From NCBI RefSeq assembly GCF_900112255.1, contig NZ_FOLE01000002.1:62001-126000 (forward strand): 64,000 bases of DNA, written 5' to 3'. This document shows, piece after piece, positions 9,229 through 18,338 of the stretch. The notes under the pieces were generated by a model, which searched no databases, was not told where the DNA came from, and was given only the letters and a program-made list of their open reading frames with translations. Numbering within the stretch: position 1 is the first letter of the stretch; the number at the start of each line of letters is the position of its first letter. The DNA comes from Flexibacter flexilis DSM 6793. Lineage in GTDB: Bacteria; Bacteroidota; Bacteroidia; Cytophagales; Flexibacteraceae. A program made the position numbers and the translations under genes.

Positions 9229-10488
9229 TTATTTTGATAAATTAGCTTGTTTTTGCTTTCGATACGCTTTCCAAGCCCGCATCATGGCCGTGTAGAGCAA
9301 ATCGCCTTGCAACTGGTAGCCTTTGGCCGAAAGATGCAAACGGTCTTTTTGTGCCAAACCGTGCGCGTACCAGCGTTGCACCGACCGAAAGCCGCCCATT
9401 ACCGCGTAAAAATCCCAAACTACCGCGCCCGTTTCTTCGGCTACGTGTACGGTTTGTTTTACGGCTTTTATCATGTTTCTGTTCGGGCGATAGCGGCGGT
9501 AATAACTATCTCCTGGGGTCGTGAGCAACACAACTGCTTCAGGTACAGCCATTTTAATACGTTGAATAAGTCTTCCAAGCGAAAGGCGAAATTGCGGTTC
9601 ATCAAAGCGCGGCATATACGCATCGTTCGTGCCAAGCGAAATAATAACCATGTCTGGCTTTACTACTTTCAGGTTTTTATCCAAATCTGGGCTTTTCAGA
9701 AACGAAACCACTTCCGCCCCATTCACACCCAGCGAGCTATAAACAATCCCGCGACAGTCATTTTCTAAACTAATGCCTTGCATCGTAAAATATCGCTGCG
9801 TAGAATCTTTTTGTTTGAGCTGAAAAGAAATTTGTGCCAAAGAATCTTTCAGTATAAATTCCTGATAGCCAGCCTCTTTATAAACAGAATCAGACAAAAC
9901 ATTTTCGGCCATGCAGCGCAACGTAAAAGAGGCGGTCTCTTGCGTCGGGTAAAAAATCTTGACGCGCTTAAACGGGTGTTTCAGACTGGCCGAATACCCT
10001 AATTTTAGGGTAAAAATCGCGTCGGCATCGCGCGTAGTGGCCGTAATTCCCGCCAAACCCCACTGGCATTCGCGGTCGCGGGCAGCATTACGGCAACCTT
10101 CCCAATTGCCCGTATAAGTAACCTGATAGCCAGACGGATTATTGGTTTTGGCTAATTGATACGGAAAAATAACACCGCGTCCCGCCACAGGAAATAATTT
10201 TTCGTCTAAAAGCAACTGCCGAATACGCCCCGAAAACAAATCGGCTTGTATGTGCGAGTCGCCAATATGCATAATGTGAACCTGCTTGTTTGCACCTTCG
10301 GCCAGCGAGTCGAGTTTGTCCCAAAACGGCGCGAGCACTGTCGTATCGGCACAAATCAGATGGTTTCGGTCTGCTTTATAAAGTTTCAGATGTTTTGGCG
10401 GCAAATCGGGCATATTTTGCGCAAACCCTGCCGCTATCACACTGATACAGAACAAAATAGTGTGTATAAATTTAAAAAAATATTTCAT
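9229..10488 (-). CDS. Secreted SGNH/GDSL-family hydrolase
   Basis: A 419-residue protein with a signal peptide (1-24, ending GFAQ). The SGNH blocks are in order: IMHIGDSHIQAD with the nucleophile Ser78, a conserved Gly region (SSLGVNGAEV), IISLGTNDAY carrying the block III Asn, and DRLHLSAKGYQLQ near the C-terminus with the Asp/His pair. It is therefore a periplasmic or exported esterase, perhaps acting on acetylated polysaccharide or peptidoglycan; the substrate is not shown. The insert between about 90 and 270 is longer than in simple GDSL lipases and probably forms an extra beta domain. It stands alone; a -7 box lies at 10544-10551. Confidence 0.87.
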   Translation of the reverse strand: MKYFFKFIHTILFCISVIAAGFAQNMPDLPPKHLKLYKADRNHLICADTTVLAPFWDKLDSLAEGANKQVHIMHIGDSHIQADLFSGRIRQLLLDEKLFPVAGRGVIFPYQLAKTNNPSGYQVTYTGNWEGCRNAARDRECQWGLAGITATTRDADAIFTLKLGYSASLKHPFKRVKIFYPTQETASFTLRCMAENVLSDSVYKEAGYQEFILKDSLAQISFQLKQKDSTQRYFTMQGISLENDCRGIVYSSLGVNGAEVVSFLKSPDLDKNLKVVKPDMVIISLGTNDAYMPRFDEPQFRLSLGRLIQRIKMAVPEAVVLLTTPGDSYYRRYRPNRNMIKAVKQTVHVAEETGAVVWDFYAVMGGFRSVQRWYAHGLAQKDRLHLSAKGYQLQGDLLYTAMMRAWKAYRKQKQANLSK

Positions 10489-10954
10489 TAAGCTAAAATA
10501 AAACTTGCCTTACGGCATAGTTGAAAAAATGGATTGAAGGTTGCAAAAATACACAAGCCGCGCCAATCCGCTACTACTCACGTGCCTATAATTCGTTTTT
10601 TGTCAAAAAATCAACTTGTTGTATTTTTTTATTTAAAAATAATCCCAAAATAATCAGATTCAGGTTATCCACATAGCTGTATTTATATAGTGGAAATCTT
10701 TATTCTCCCTAAAAAGAACTTTCCTTCTAAAAAACGGTTACATTTAAGCCGAACATGCCCATTAAATGTAACAGAAACATTTCACACTTTAGCTTAACAA
10801 AGCTACTTATTCACTTAACATTGATTTATGCAATCCGTATTTGGTAGCCTTATAAAATATTTATCAGAAACGATAATGGCTATTTTCCTACTTGTTCTTG
10901 ACGCTTAAAGACCACCCCATATATACTTGAGGCCTTCTGTGTAAGGCAGAAATC
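10489..10954. other. Divergent intergenic region, 466 bases
   Basis: It separates the SGNH hydrolase (minus) from the Pmp-like gene (plus). It holds a -7 box for the hydrolase (CAAAAATA on the plus strand, 10544-10551) and otherwise AT-rich sequence. A 26-codon frame at 10828-10908 is too short to support as a gene. No clear promoter was found for the plus-strand gene. Confidence 0.5.
10544..10551 (-). promoter_or_regulatory. Possible -7 box for the SGNH hydrolase gene
   Basis: The minus strand reads TATTTTTG (TAnnTTTG), 55 bases before the start codon. Confidence 0.4.
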
Positions 10955-12529
10955 ATGAAGAGAAAATATATTCTGACCGCAATCTGGACCACCTGTGTAC
11001 GTGTTTCATGGGTTTTTGCGGCATCTTTCGACGTACCAAACGGGGACGTTGAGGCATTTCGTAACGCCATCATCAGAGCAAACAAAAACACTAACGAGCT
11101 GAATGTTATCAATTTAGCACCCAAAGGACTGTATTTATTTACCAGCAGCTACATGACGCTGCAAGGTACAACACCGACCGCAGGTACGGTGGCTTTACCG
11201 CCATTTGAGGCTGCAAGTCGTGTAGTGATCAACGGGAACGGCGCGATACTTCGTCGGGAAGAGGCCGCTCCTGCATTTCGTTTTTTTGTAGCGGGCAATC
11301 GTAGCGAACTGACTATCAATCAACTATCTTTCCAAAACGGTTCTACTCATTTTGGGGGCGGAGCCATTGCGGCGGGTTATGGCAGTGTGCTTTCCGTGAA
11401 TGCCTGCAAGTTTCAGAAAAATATTTCCAATGCGGCGGCCAATTACGGCGGTGGAGCGATTTACACCCAAAGCCAGAGTACACTGAACGTCAATAATTCC
11501 GAATTTAAAAATAACGAAGCCTCCCTTTACGGCGGTGCAATCTGTACATTTCTATCTGGCGTTTGGATTAACAATACTAAATTTGTAGAAAACACAGCCC
11601 AACTCAACGGGGGCGCGGTATATCTGAACGGCGCAAACGGCGATGAAGGCACGATCTCGCTACAAAATTCTTTGTGGGTAATGAACCAAACTACCGAAAA
11701 TGGTGGCGCGGTATGGGCTACGACCTACAACCAAGAAGCATTTAAAGCAACCAAATGTATTTTTTCGGATAATAAAGCCATCGGCAGCAACAGCAAAGGT
11801 GGGGCTATTTGGCTCAATACCAGTGCTTTTTCGATGCCATTACAGGCTTTTGAGTACAATTATGACGACACGCAGGCCAGCTTTGAGCGTTGTGTAATGA
11901 ACAATAACACAGCTTTAGAAAATGGCGGAAGTCTTTGGCTAGGCGGCGGAAAAGTCAATATAAATCATTCCATGATAAGCCACAACCACGTAAGCAACCA
12001 ACAAAGCGGTTTAGGCGGGGCTATTTATAGCTACAAAGCAAAAGTAAATATCGAAAATACAACAATTACAAACAATTTTGCAGGTAAAGCGGCAGGCGGT
12101 GTGTTTGCAGGAACAAAAAGTAAAATATCTGTAAGCAATACGACCTTAGCTTATAATATTTCCCAAAAAATACATCAGTCCAGTAATTGCGGGGCGATTT
12201 ATACACAAAAAGAAATGCCCAGCAGTAGCAAACTCAGCGAAAAACCAAATTGCATAGACAACTACTATATAAGTAAAGTAACTGATGCTCCCGACTACCC
12301 TACTCGCGGCCAAACGCTACGCAATGCCATTTGCGATACAGAGCAAATTATTTTTGAGCAGATCACCAAAAATAAAATTAGCCGCTTGCATCGTTGGGTA
12401 GCTGCTGTGCCAGACACAGCACAACAGACAGCGAAGGAATCAAATGCTCCGTTGCAAGATGCGCCATTAGCATTTTCAGCAGATGCGCTCAAGCAATGGA
12501 AACAACAAATCAACAAGCTATTTAGATAA
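10955..12529 (+). CDS. Pmp-like right-handed beta-helix protein
   Basis: A 524-residue protein with a probable signal peptide (1-22, ending VFAA). The body, about 100-430, carries at least nine repeats of the polymorphic-outer-membrane-protein type: GGGAIAAG, GGGAIYTQ, GGAICTF, GGAVYLNG, GGAVWAT, GGAIWLN, GGSLWLG, GGAIYSY and CGAIYTQ, many paired with an FxxN or NNT turn. This pattern predicts a long parallel beta-helix exposed outside the cell. The last 90 residues are neither an autotransporter barrel nor an obvious type IX sorting domain, so how it is exported or attached is unclear. It is monocistronic, with a terminator at 12539-12567. Adhesin is the likeliest role, but this is inference. 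Confidence 0.75.
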   Translation: MKRKYILTAIWTTCVRVSWVFAASFDVPNGDVEAFRNAIIRANKNTNELNVINLAPKGLYLFTSSYMTLQGTTPTAGTVALPPFEAASRVVINGNGAILRREEAAPAFRFFVAGNRSELTINQLSFQNGSTHFGGGAIAAGYGSVLSVNACKFQKNISNAAANYGGGAIYTQSQSTLNVNNSEFKNNEASLYGGAICTFLSGVWINNTKFVENTAQLNGGAVYLNGANGDEGTISLQNSLWVMNQTTENGGAVWATTYNQEAFKATKCIFSDNKAIGSNSKGGAIWLNTSAFSMPLQAFEYNYDDTQASFERCVMNNNTALENGGSLWLGGGKVNINHSMISHNHVSNQQSGLGGAIYSYKAKVNIENTTITNNFAGKAAGGVFAGTKSKISVSNTTLAYNISQKIHQSSNCGAIYTQKEMPSSSKLSEKPNCIDNYYISKVTDAPDYPTRGQTLRNAICDTEQIIFEQITKNKISRLHRWVAAVPDTAQQTAKESNAPLQDAPLAFSADALKQWKQQINKLFR

Positions 12530-12538
12530 GTATTCTAG

Positions 12539-12567
12539 GTCTGGCGAGAGATTGCCAGACTTTTTTT
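12539..12567 (+). terminator. Terminator after the beta-helix gene
   Basis: GTCTGGC (12539-12545) pairs with GCCAGAC (12554-12560) and is followed directly by seven T, ten bases after the stop codon. Confidence 0.85.
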
Positions 12568-12862
12568 ATGAAAAACAAAGCTAATAATAATGCTATCGTT
12601 TGCAGCCTATAAAATCCAGAATTATCATACACTTTGTGTTTTGTAAGCCAAAAACAAGGCCTAACAAGCAGCCAAAACATAAACAATTCACAATCAGTAA
12701 ATTAAAAATAAAATACAGCAATAAGGTTACATTAAAATAATTTTATCGCAATAAAATATGCTTTAACTAAAATTAAAAACAACATTTCAGAATATTATTT
12801 GGCTGTTTTTTCTTACCTTTGCAGAAAATCACAACTACACCACACATTTATCATAAACACAC
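12568..12862. other. Intergenic region, mostly AT-rich
   Basis: Together with the terminator it makes a 333-base gap without a gene. The only recognisable signal is a TACCTTTG -7 box at 12814-12821 for the next gene. Confidence 0.5.
12814..12821 (+). promoter_or_regulatory. -7 box for the STAS-like gene
   Basis: TACCTTTG matches TAnnTTTG and lies 41 bases before the start codon. A TTTG at 12798-12801 is upstream but only 12 bases away, closer than the usual spacing. Confidence 0.45.
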
Positions 12863-13282
12863 ATGTTTTTTGAAAACGACTTTGTTCGGATAGACACCAG
12901 TAACCCTCCATTCGTGGAAATTACCGTCAAGCCAGACTTAGGATTATGTACTATTGAAGCTTTCGACGAATATTCAAAACATATAACCCAAGTTTCGAAT
13001 GCGCCTCATTTACGTCTGGTAGATTTGGATATGATGTTTGCCGCCAACCCCACACTGTTAAAACCCTTAGCAGATTGGGTAAGTAAGCAAGCCCCCGTTT
13101 TACGCGAAAACTGCATTGCTTGCGCTTTTGTAGTTTCTTCAATACACAGCAAACAGGCAATTGACAAGCTATTTACGTACCAAAAAGCACCATACCCCTA
13201 TGCTATTTTTGGTAGCAAAACCGAAGCCCAACGCTGGGCCTTAGCGCAGTGGCAGGCCTCGGATAAAGTATTGAATTATTGA
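12863..13282 (+). CDS. Hypothetical protein, STAS/SpoIIAA-like
   Basis: A 139-residue soluble protein. I do not recognise it as a named family. Its order of alternating strands and helices (FVEITVKPDLGLCTIEAFDEYSKHI; LRLVDLDMMFAANPTLLKPLADWV; CIACAFVVSSIHSKQAIDKLF; AIFGSKTEAQRWALAQW) resembles the SpoIIAA-like fold of small single-domain Bacteroidota proteins, including the final segment in which a phrase like 'FGSKTEAQRWA' ends the domain. No signal peptide or membrane segment is present. It is convergent with the thioesterase gene and their 3' ends overlap by seven bases (13276-13282). A -7 box at 12814 suggests its own promoter. Confidence 0.65.
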   Translation: MFFENDFVRIDTSNPPFVEITVKPDLGLCTIEAFDEYSKHITQVSNAPHLRLVDLDMMFAANPTLLKPLADWVSKQAPVLRENCIACAFVVSSIHSKQAIDKLFTYQKAPYPYAIFGSKTEAQRWALAQWQASDKVLNY

Positions 13283-13695
13283 TGTGAAGGTTCGTAATAT
13301 GGGCGCATTGGTTCGGCCATATAATCAGGAATACCGCAGGGTCGGCCTGTTTTCATGTCCACAAACACAAGTGTTGTTTCACCTATATTGATAAGAGTTC
13401 CTTCTTCATTGAATAACTCATAATCAAATACAATACGAGAAGTTGGAAATTTTTTGATGCTCGTGCGGATCGTTAGCAAATCGTCGTAGCGAGCGGGACG
13501 AATATATTTGGAACGATTCTCTAACACAGGCATCATTACCCCCTGCTCCTCCATGCTTTTGTAAGTTAAACCCATGTTGCGCATTGCTTCCACACGCGCC
13601 ACTTCGTAATACATGGCATAATTGCCGTAATAAACATAGCCCATTTGGTCGGTTTCGGCGTACCGTACTCGGACTTGCGTTTCATGCACAAACAT
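13276..13695 (-). CDS. FadM/YbgC-type acyl-CoA thioesterase (hotdog fold)
   Basis: A 139-residue protein counted from the ATG at 13693-13695 (MFVHETQVRVRYAETDQMGYVYYGNYA). A longer open frame begins 22 codons upstream, but those residues do not fit the family, which starts near this Met. The 4HBT signature is clear: RVRYAETDQMGYVYYGNY with the catalytic Asp, then the helix YYEVARVEAMRNMG and RYDDLLTIRT. It hydrolyses acyl-CoA thioesters in the cytoplasm; chain-length preference cannot be judged. Its 3' end overlaps the convergent STAS-like gene by seven bases, leaving no room for a terminator between them. Confidence 0.85.
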   Translation of the reverse strand: MFVHETQVRVRYAETDQMGYVYYGNYAMYYEVARVEAMRNMGLTYKSMEEQGVMMPVLENRSKYIRPARYDDLLTIRTSIKKFPTSRIVFDYELFNEEGTLINIGETTLVFVDMKTGRPCGIPDYMAEPMRPYYEPSHQ

Positions 13696-13908
13696 AAAAT
13701 AAATGTACGTGAGTTTTGGGATGACAAATAATAAAAAGGCAATATAACAAAACATTGCCAAACCAATAAGGTTTTAAAAACAATTTCAAGGCAACGTTAT
13801 TTTAGTATAAACCACATCAAACAAATGAATAATCTGGTTATCAGAGCTATAAATTACAAAAACTATAAATAATTAAAGATTAACCTCAATCAAAAATTCA
13901 TTATTGTT

Positions 13909-14481
13909 ATGTTAGATTTCAAAGAGATAATATCGGTTTCTCTTATTCTTTTTTCGGTGATTGATATTTTAGGTGCGATTCCTGTAATCATTAGTTTGCG
14001 CCAAAAAGCGGGCGTAATCGAATCCGAAAAAGCCACTTTAGCCGCAGGCGTAATCATGATTTTGTTTTTGTACTTGGGCGATTCTATCCTCAAACTTTTT
14101 GGGGTGGACGTGCAGTCTTTCGCCATTGCGGGTGCGATTATCATTTTCCTGATTGGTATGGAAATGGTCTTAGACCGTAACATTTTCCGCGCCGATGTAG
14201 AGGGCTCTTCTGCCTCCAGTTCTATTGTGCCGCTGGCTTTCCCTATCATTGCGGGAGCGGGTACAATGACTACTATTATTTCTCTTCGCGCTGAATATCA
14301 AATATATAATATTTTGATAGGAATCGTTCTTAACCTTGTTTTGGTCTATATCGTACTCAAATCATCAAGTTGGTTGGAACGTAAATTGGGTACTGCTGGT
14401 GCGAATTTATTACGTAAAGTATTCGGTATAGTACTTTTGGCTATTTCTATCAAAATCTTCAAAACGCACTTGCATTTTTAA
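13909..14481 (+). CDS. MarC-family integral membrane protein
   Basis: A 190-residue protein with six predicted membrane segments, opening with MLDFKEIISVSLILFSVIDILGAIPVIISL, the typical MarC start. Further family blocks are FGVDVQSFAIAGAIIIFLIGMEMV and IVPLAFPIIAGAGTMTTIISLRAEY, with the conserved PLAFPIIAGAG. MarC proteins sit in the inner membrane. Despite the name, a role in multiple antibiotic resistance has not been borne out and the function is unknown. It is monocistronic, ending at the bidirectional hairpin 14516-14562 shared with the convergent response-regulator gene. Confidence 0.9.
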   Translation: MLDFKEIISVSLILFSVIDILGAIPVIISLRQKAGVIESEKATLAAGVIMILFLYLGDSILKLFGVDVQSFAIAGAIIIFLIGMEMVLDRNIFRADVEGSSASSSIVPLAFPIIAGAGTMTTIISLRAEYQIYNILIGIVLNLVLVYIVLKSSSWLERKLGTAGANLLRKVFGIVLLAISIKIFKTHLHF

Positions 14482-14515
14482 GAAGTTATATTCCATTTCA
14501 AATTAAAAAATAAAC

Positions 14516-14562
14516 AAGTAAGAAGGGTTCGAAATATTGACAATCTTGAGCCCTTCTTGCTT
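14516..14562. terminator. Bidirectional terminator between marC-like and response-regulator genes
   Basis: AAGTAAGAAGGG (14516-14527) pairs with CCCTTCTTGCTT (14551-14562) with one mismatch, midway between two convergent stop codons. Confidence 0.6.
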
Positions 14563-14565
14563 ATA

Positions 14566-14967
14566 TCAAGCTATATTTTTAGATAATAGCGTCTGCAATT
14601 GCTGGGCTGAAAGCGGTTTTACGCAATAGTCAAGCACCATGTTATAACATTTAGCTTTTTCTACGTCGCGTTCGTCCACCGAAGACGTAACCAAATAGAT
14701 AGGAATTTTCTTGTCTTTCAATTTTTCGTCTGTTTGGTAAACAGTCAAAAATCCCCAACCATCAAGCACGGGCATATTAATATCCAACAATATCACGTCA
14801 GGCATTGGGCTGTCCGCTGCGGCTAATTCTTTTAATTTCTCAATGGCCAATAATCCGTTATTAAACGTAACAAAGTTGCTGGCCAGCGCATACTCCTGCA
14901 CATAACGTCGTATCATGTATTGATAGAGCGGGTCGTCATCTACCAAAAAGACCGTTGAAGTTTGCAT
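14566..14967 (-). CDS. Single-domain response regulator (CheY-like)
   Basis: A 133-residue receiver with no output domain. The acidic cluster is VDDD (9-12), the phospho-acceptor is Asp62 in LLDINMPVLDGWGF, the Thr/Ser switch is YLVTSS, and the Lys is in YCVKPLS. Such stand-alone receivers in Bacteroidota relay phosphate within a phosphorelay or act through protein contact. No kinase gene adjoins it. It is monocistronic and convergent with the MarC gene, sharing the hairpin at 14516-14562. The PAS kinase at 50997 and the REC-HPt protein at 43949 are other orphan signalling parts in the window, but no link is shown. Confidence 0.9.
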   Translation of the reverse strand: MQTSTVFLVDDDPLYQYMIRRYVQEYALASNFVTFNNGLLAIEKLKELAAADSPMPDVILLDINMPVLDGWGFLTVYQTDEKLKDKKIPIYLVTSSVDERDVEKAKCYNMVLDYCVKPLSAQQLQTLLSKNIA

Positions 14968-15042
14968 AAAATGTACTGTTTAGTGTTGTTTAGGCAATGC
15001 TTTTGTTGCAAAGATTGTTGTTTGAGTATTCGTGTAGCAAAA

Positions 15043-15076
15043 ATAAGCCCAAACAACGAGAATTGCTTGGGCTTAT
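15043..15076 (-). terminator. Terminator after hutU
   Basis: ATAAGCCCAA (15043-15052) pairs with TTGGGCTTAT (15067-15076). On the minus strand the stem runs into TTATTTTTG, six bases after the hutU stop. Confidence 0.75.
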
Positions 15077-15081
15077 CAATG

Positions 15082-16749
15082 TTATTTTAATCTTTCTTTG
15101 ATATCTAATCTAAATTTGCGGGCAGTGTCTTGGGCAATGTCATAACCAGCGTCGGCATGGCGAATTACACCCATGGCGGGGTCGTTGTGTAGCACGCGGC
15201 GCAAACGACGGTCGGCATCTGCTGTCCCGTCTGCCACAATCACCATTCCCGCATGAATCGAGTAGCCGATTCCTACGCCTCCCCCATGATGCAACGAAAC
15301 CCAACTGGCACCGCCAGCCGTGTTGATCAATGCATTCAGAATCGGCCAGTCGGCTATCGCGTCTGAGCCGTCTTTCATGGCTTCTGTCTCACGATTCGGC
15401 GAAGCCACCGAACCCGTGTCCAGATGATCGCGACCAATCACGATTGGAGCTTTTACTTTGCCGCTACGCACTAACTCATTGAATGCCAAGCCTGCTTTTT
15501 CGCGGTCGCCTTGCCCCAACCAACAAATACGCGCTGGCAAACCCTGAAACGCAATGCGTTCTTGCGCCATCGTAATCCAACGCGCTAAGGCTTTATCTTC
15601 GGGGAAAAGTTCCAAAATCAGTTTGTCAGTTTCGTAAATATCTTGCGGGTCGCCCGACAGAGCCGCCCAACGGAAAGGCCCTTTGCCTTCGCAGAAAAGC
15701 GGACGAATATAAGCAGGCACAAACCCAGGGAAATCAAACGCATTTTTTACACCGCGTTGGTCGTGGGCTTGGCCGCGCAAGTTGTTGCCGTAGTCGAATA
15801 CCACCGAACCACGATTTTGAAGCTCCAACATCAACTTTACGTGGTGCGCCATCGTGTCCAACGAACGATTTACATATTCGTCGGGATTTTCGTCGCGCAA
15901 TGTTTTGGCTTGTGCCACGCTCATTCCTTCAGGAAAATAACCAATCAGGGCATCATGTGCGGAAGTTTGGTCTGTGAGCGTTTCGGGCGTAATATTTCTC
16001 TCGATAAGTCTTTCGAGCAAATCCACTGCATTACACAACACACCAATCGAAATGGCGCGGCCTTCGGCTTTGGCCTGCAAAGCCCAGTCGATGCCCTCGT
16101 CGATGGAATGTGTTTTTTTATCTAAATATCTGGTTTCAAGACGTTTGTCCATACGCCATTCTTCCACTTCGGCGGCCAAACAAACGCCCTCGTTCATGGT
16201 AATGGCCAGTGGTTGTGCGCCACCCATGCCGCCAAGTCCTGCGGTTACATTGAGCGTGCCTTTGAGCGTACCGCCAAAATGTTGGCGTGCCACTTCCGCG
16301 AAAGTTTCGTAAGTGCCTTGCACGATGCCTTGCGAGCCGATATAAATCCACGACCCCGCCGTCATTTGTCCGTACATGGTCAGGCCTTTGGCTTCGAGTT
16401 CGCGGAAATTTTTCCAGTTTGCCCAATGCGGGACGAGCATTGAGTTAGAAATAATTACGCGCGGCGCGTCGGGGTGCGTGGGCAAAATACCCACAGGTTT
16501 ACCCGACTGTACGAGTAGCGTTTCGTCTTCGTTCAAATCCTTTAACGCCTTCACTATCAACTCAAATGCTTCGTGATTACGTGCTGCTTTTCCTGTGCCG
16601 CCATATACTACAAGGTCTTCGGGACGTTCGGCCACGTTGGGGTCAAGGTTGTTGTGAAGCATACGCAAAGCTGCTTCTTGTATCCAGCCTTTGCAGTTGA
16701 GTTGCGTGCCTGTGGGAGTGGGCGCAATGGAGTGAAGTGTATTTTTCAT
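15082..16749 (-). CDS. hutU: Urocanate hydratase
   Basis: A 555-residue cytoplasmic enzyme that converts urocanate to imidazolone propionate, the second step of histidine degradation, using tightly bound NAD as electrophile. Signature blocks are [14 protein letters not shown] near the start, [15 protein letters not shown], the dinucleotide loop [16 protein letters not shown], and near the end the glycine-rich [17 protein letters not shown] followed by VADGT. Length matches the family. The other hut genes are not nearby: the gene has its own -7 box (16833-16840) and terminator (15043-15076), so the pathway is scattered in this genome. It is divergent from rplU. Confidence 0.96.
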   Translation of the reverse strand: MKNTLHSIAPTPTGTQLNCKGWIQEAALRMLHNNLDPNVAERPEDLVVYGGTGKAARNHEAFELIVKALKDLNEDETLLVQSGKPVGILPTHPDAPRVIISNSMLVPHWANWKNFRELEAKGLTMYGQMTAGSWIYIGSQGIVQGTYETFAEVARQHFGGTLKGTLNVTAGLGGMGGAQPLAITMNEGVCLAAEVEEWRMDKRLETRYLDKKTHSIDEGIDWALQAKAEGRAISIGVLCNAVDLLERLIERNITPETLTDQTSAHDALIGYFPEGMSVAQAKTLRDENPDEYVNRSLDTMAHHVKLMLELQNRGSVVFDYGNNLRGQAHDQRGVKNAFDFPGFVPAYIRPLFCEGKGPFRWAALSGDPQDIYETDKLILELFPEDKALARWITMAQERIAFQGLPARICWLGQGDREKAGLAFNELVRSGKVKAPIVIGRDHLDTGSVASPNRETEAMKDGSDAIADWPILNALINTAGGASWVSLHHGGGVGIGYSIHAGMVIVADGTADADRRLRRVLHNDPAMGVIRHADAGYDIAQDTARKFRLDIKERLK

Positions 16750-16832
16750 AAATCAACAAAGCAATTTTAAGTTCTATTTTTTTGCTATAAAACAATTTGG
16801 TGTATGGAATGTTTGGCACGAAGGCCGTAGCG

Positions 16833-16840
16833 CAAACGTA
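16833..16840 (-). promoter_or_regulatory. -7 box for hutU
   Basis: The minus strand reads TACGTTTG (TAnnTTTG), 83 bases before the start codon. A TTG lies 12 bases upstream, closer than usual. Confidence 0.4.
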
Positions 16841-16943
16841 CTGATTTTTGGCCAAAAAAACATCCAAAAATCTTATTGGCGAGGTTGGCCAGCATCAAAT
16901 CATTATCAACGAACTATTTACAGAAAATTTTAGGGCTTTGGGC

Positions 16944-16974
16944 TTGCTTATTAGGATTTAAAAAATTAGCTTTG
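16944..16974 (+). promoter_or_regulatory. Promoter of the rplU-rpmA operon
   Basis: TTG at 16944-16946, 20 bases, then TAGCTTTG at 16967-16974 fit the Bacteroidota primary-sigma pattern (TTG, 17-23 bases, TAnnTTTG). Transcription would start about 25 bases before the rplU ATG. Confidence 0.7.
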
Positions 16975-17006
16975 CGGCCTTAATTTCAAAAACTAATACA
17001 AAAATT

Positions 17007-17318
17007 ATGTACGCAATCGTAGAAATAGCAGGTCAGCAATTTAAAGTACAAAAAGACCAATATTTGTATGTCAATAAATTGACTGCTGAAGTTGGCGCTG
17101 CCCTGAGTTTTGACAAAGTATTGTTTGCTGCTGATGGTTCAGACATCAAAGTTGGCGTTCCAACTGTAGCAGGAGCTAAAGTTTCAGCTACTGTGCTTGC
17201 ACACGTAAAAGGTGAGACTTTGGTAGTATTCAAGAAAAAAAGAAGAAAAGGTTACCGTCGTAGAAACGGCCACCGTCAGCCTTATACCAAAATCCAAATT
17301 GATGGTATCAGCCTATAA
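17007..17318 (+). CDS. rplU: 50S ribosomal protein L21
   Basis: A 103-residue protein with the full L21 pattern: MYAIVEIAGQQFKVQKDQYLYV at the start, the GTPTVAGAKV-like block (VGVPTVAGAKVSATVLAH), and the basic tail FKKKRRKGYRRRNGHRQPYTKIQI that contacts 23S rRNA. It belongs to the large ribosomal subunit. It is the first gene of an operon with rpmA 64 bases downstream, behind the promoter at 16944-16974. The length is normal. Confidence 0.98.
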   Translation: MYAIVEIAGQQFKVQKDQYLYVNKLTAEVGAALSFDKVLFAADGSDIKVGVPTVAGAKVSATVLAHVKGETLVVFKKKRRKGYRRRNGHRQPYTKIQIDGISL

Positions 17319-17382
17319 GTAAACGGCTTAAGCCTTACTTAGTTTCATTTTCTTTTCTCAAAAACATTAAATTTTAAATACA

Positions 17383-17643
17383 ATGGCTCACAAAAAAGGT
17401 GCGGGTAGTTCGAAAAACGGACGCGAATCAGAAAGCAAACGCTTAGGCGTAAAAATTTTCGGTGGTCAAATCGCTGTAGCTGGTAATATTATCGTAAGAC
17501 AAAGAGGTACTCAACACCACGCTGGCAGCAACGTAGGTATTGGTAAAGACCACACTTTGTTTGCGTTGGTTGATGGCCGCGTAGCTTTCAAAAAAGGTGC
17601 TAAAGACCGTTCTTACGTTTCAGTAGTTCCATTTGAAGCTTAA
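17383..17643 (+). CDS. rpmA: 50S ribosomal protein L27
   Basis: An 86-residue protein beginning [24 protein letters not shown], the conserved L27 N-terminus that reaches the peptidyl-transferase centre, followed by [22 protein letters not shown]. There is no N-terminal extension of the kind cleaved by Prp in Firmicutes. It follows rplU after 64 bases and precedes the DUF7935-like gene, all on the plus strand. Translation most likely begins at the first Met, as in related genomes. Confidence 0.98.
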   Translation: MAHKKGAGSSKNGRESESKRLGVKIFGGQIAVAGNIIVRQRGTQHHAGSNVGIGKDHTLFALVDGRVAFKKGAKDRSYVSVVPFEA

Positions 17644-17742
17644 TCGCTACGGCTGGATTTACAACAAAGGTTAGTGATTAGGTTTCTTTTTCTTTCCTGA
17701 AAATCAAACATTTATTAACTTTTAACCTAACGTTTCGGAACA

Positions 17743-18264
17743 ATGGAAGTTTTTGCAGATTTTGTTAAAATTATTTTCCCTGCGGCTGCGGTGCTTTTTG
17801 CCATGTATTTGACAATCAAAGCATTTTTGGCCAAAGATTTCGAGAAAAAAATTGTAGAGTTACGCACTCAAAATACAACTGTGGTACTTCCTGTACGCTT
17901 ACAAGCTTATGAGCGTATTTGCTTACTCTTGGAGCGTGTTTCGCCTAAAAACTTGATTTTGCGTGTAAACAACCCCGCTTACAACGTCGTAGAATTGCAA
18001 CAAATATTGTTGGCCAATGTCCGTGAGGAATTTAACCACAATTTGGCGCAACAAATCTACATCAGCAATGAGGCGTGGGCAATGGCGCAAAATGCCGTCG
18101 AAGACATCGTCGGAATCATTAATACGGCTGCCGACCAAGTTCAGAAAGATGCTCCAAGCATCGAACTGGCCAAAGCCATTTTTGAAATCGTGATTAAGCG
18201 CGACGAAGAACCTTCGGTCAAAGCGATTCGCTTTTTGAAAGAAGAAATTAGGCAAGTGTTCTAA
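17743..18264 (+). CDS. DUF7935-like membrane-anchored protein
   Basis: A 173-residue protein with one N-terminal membrane segment (about 8-28, IIFPAAAVLFAMYLTIKAFL) and a helical cytoplasmic part rich in charged residues. Recognisable stretches are TVVLPVRLQAYERICLLLERVSPKNLILRV and VREEFNHNLAQQIYISNEAWAMAQNAVEDIVG. I associate this pattern with the uncharacterised DUF7935 family of Bacteroidota. No enzymatic motif is visible. It lies 99 bases after rpmA and 74 before a small basic-protein gene, so it may be read from the ribosomal-protein promoter. The family name is from memory. Confidence 0.7.
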   Translation: MEVFADFVKIIFPAAAVLFAMYLTIKAFLAKDFEKKIVELRTQNTTVVLPVRLQAYERICLLLERVSPKNLILRVNNPAYNVVELQQILLANVREEFNHNLAQQIYISNEAWAMAQNAVEDIVGIINTAADQVQKDAPSIELAKAIFEIVIKRDEEPSVKAIRFLKEEIRQVF

Positions 18265-18338
18265 AAACACAGTGGCGTGCGTCTTGCGGCGCAGCCTATC
18301 GGAATCAAATTTGTAAACATTTTTAAACGATATTCACA

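Noticed and set aside
10828-10908. 26-codon open frame with a hydrophobic end before the beta-helix gene
   Set aside because: Too short to distinguish from chance, no ribosome site or conservation evidence; kept only as a note.
16815-16832. TGGCACG-like sequence upstream of hutU resembling a sigma-54 promoter
   Set aside because: On the plus strand TTGGCACG is present but the second element does not give GC at the required GG-N10-GC spacing, and no gene lies correctly downstream.
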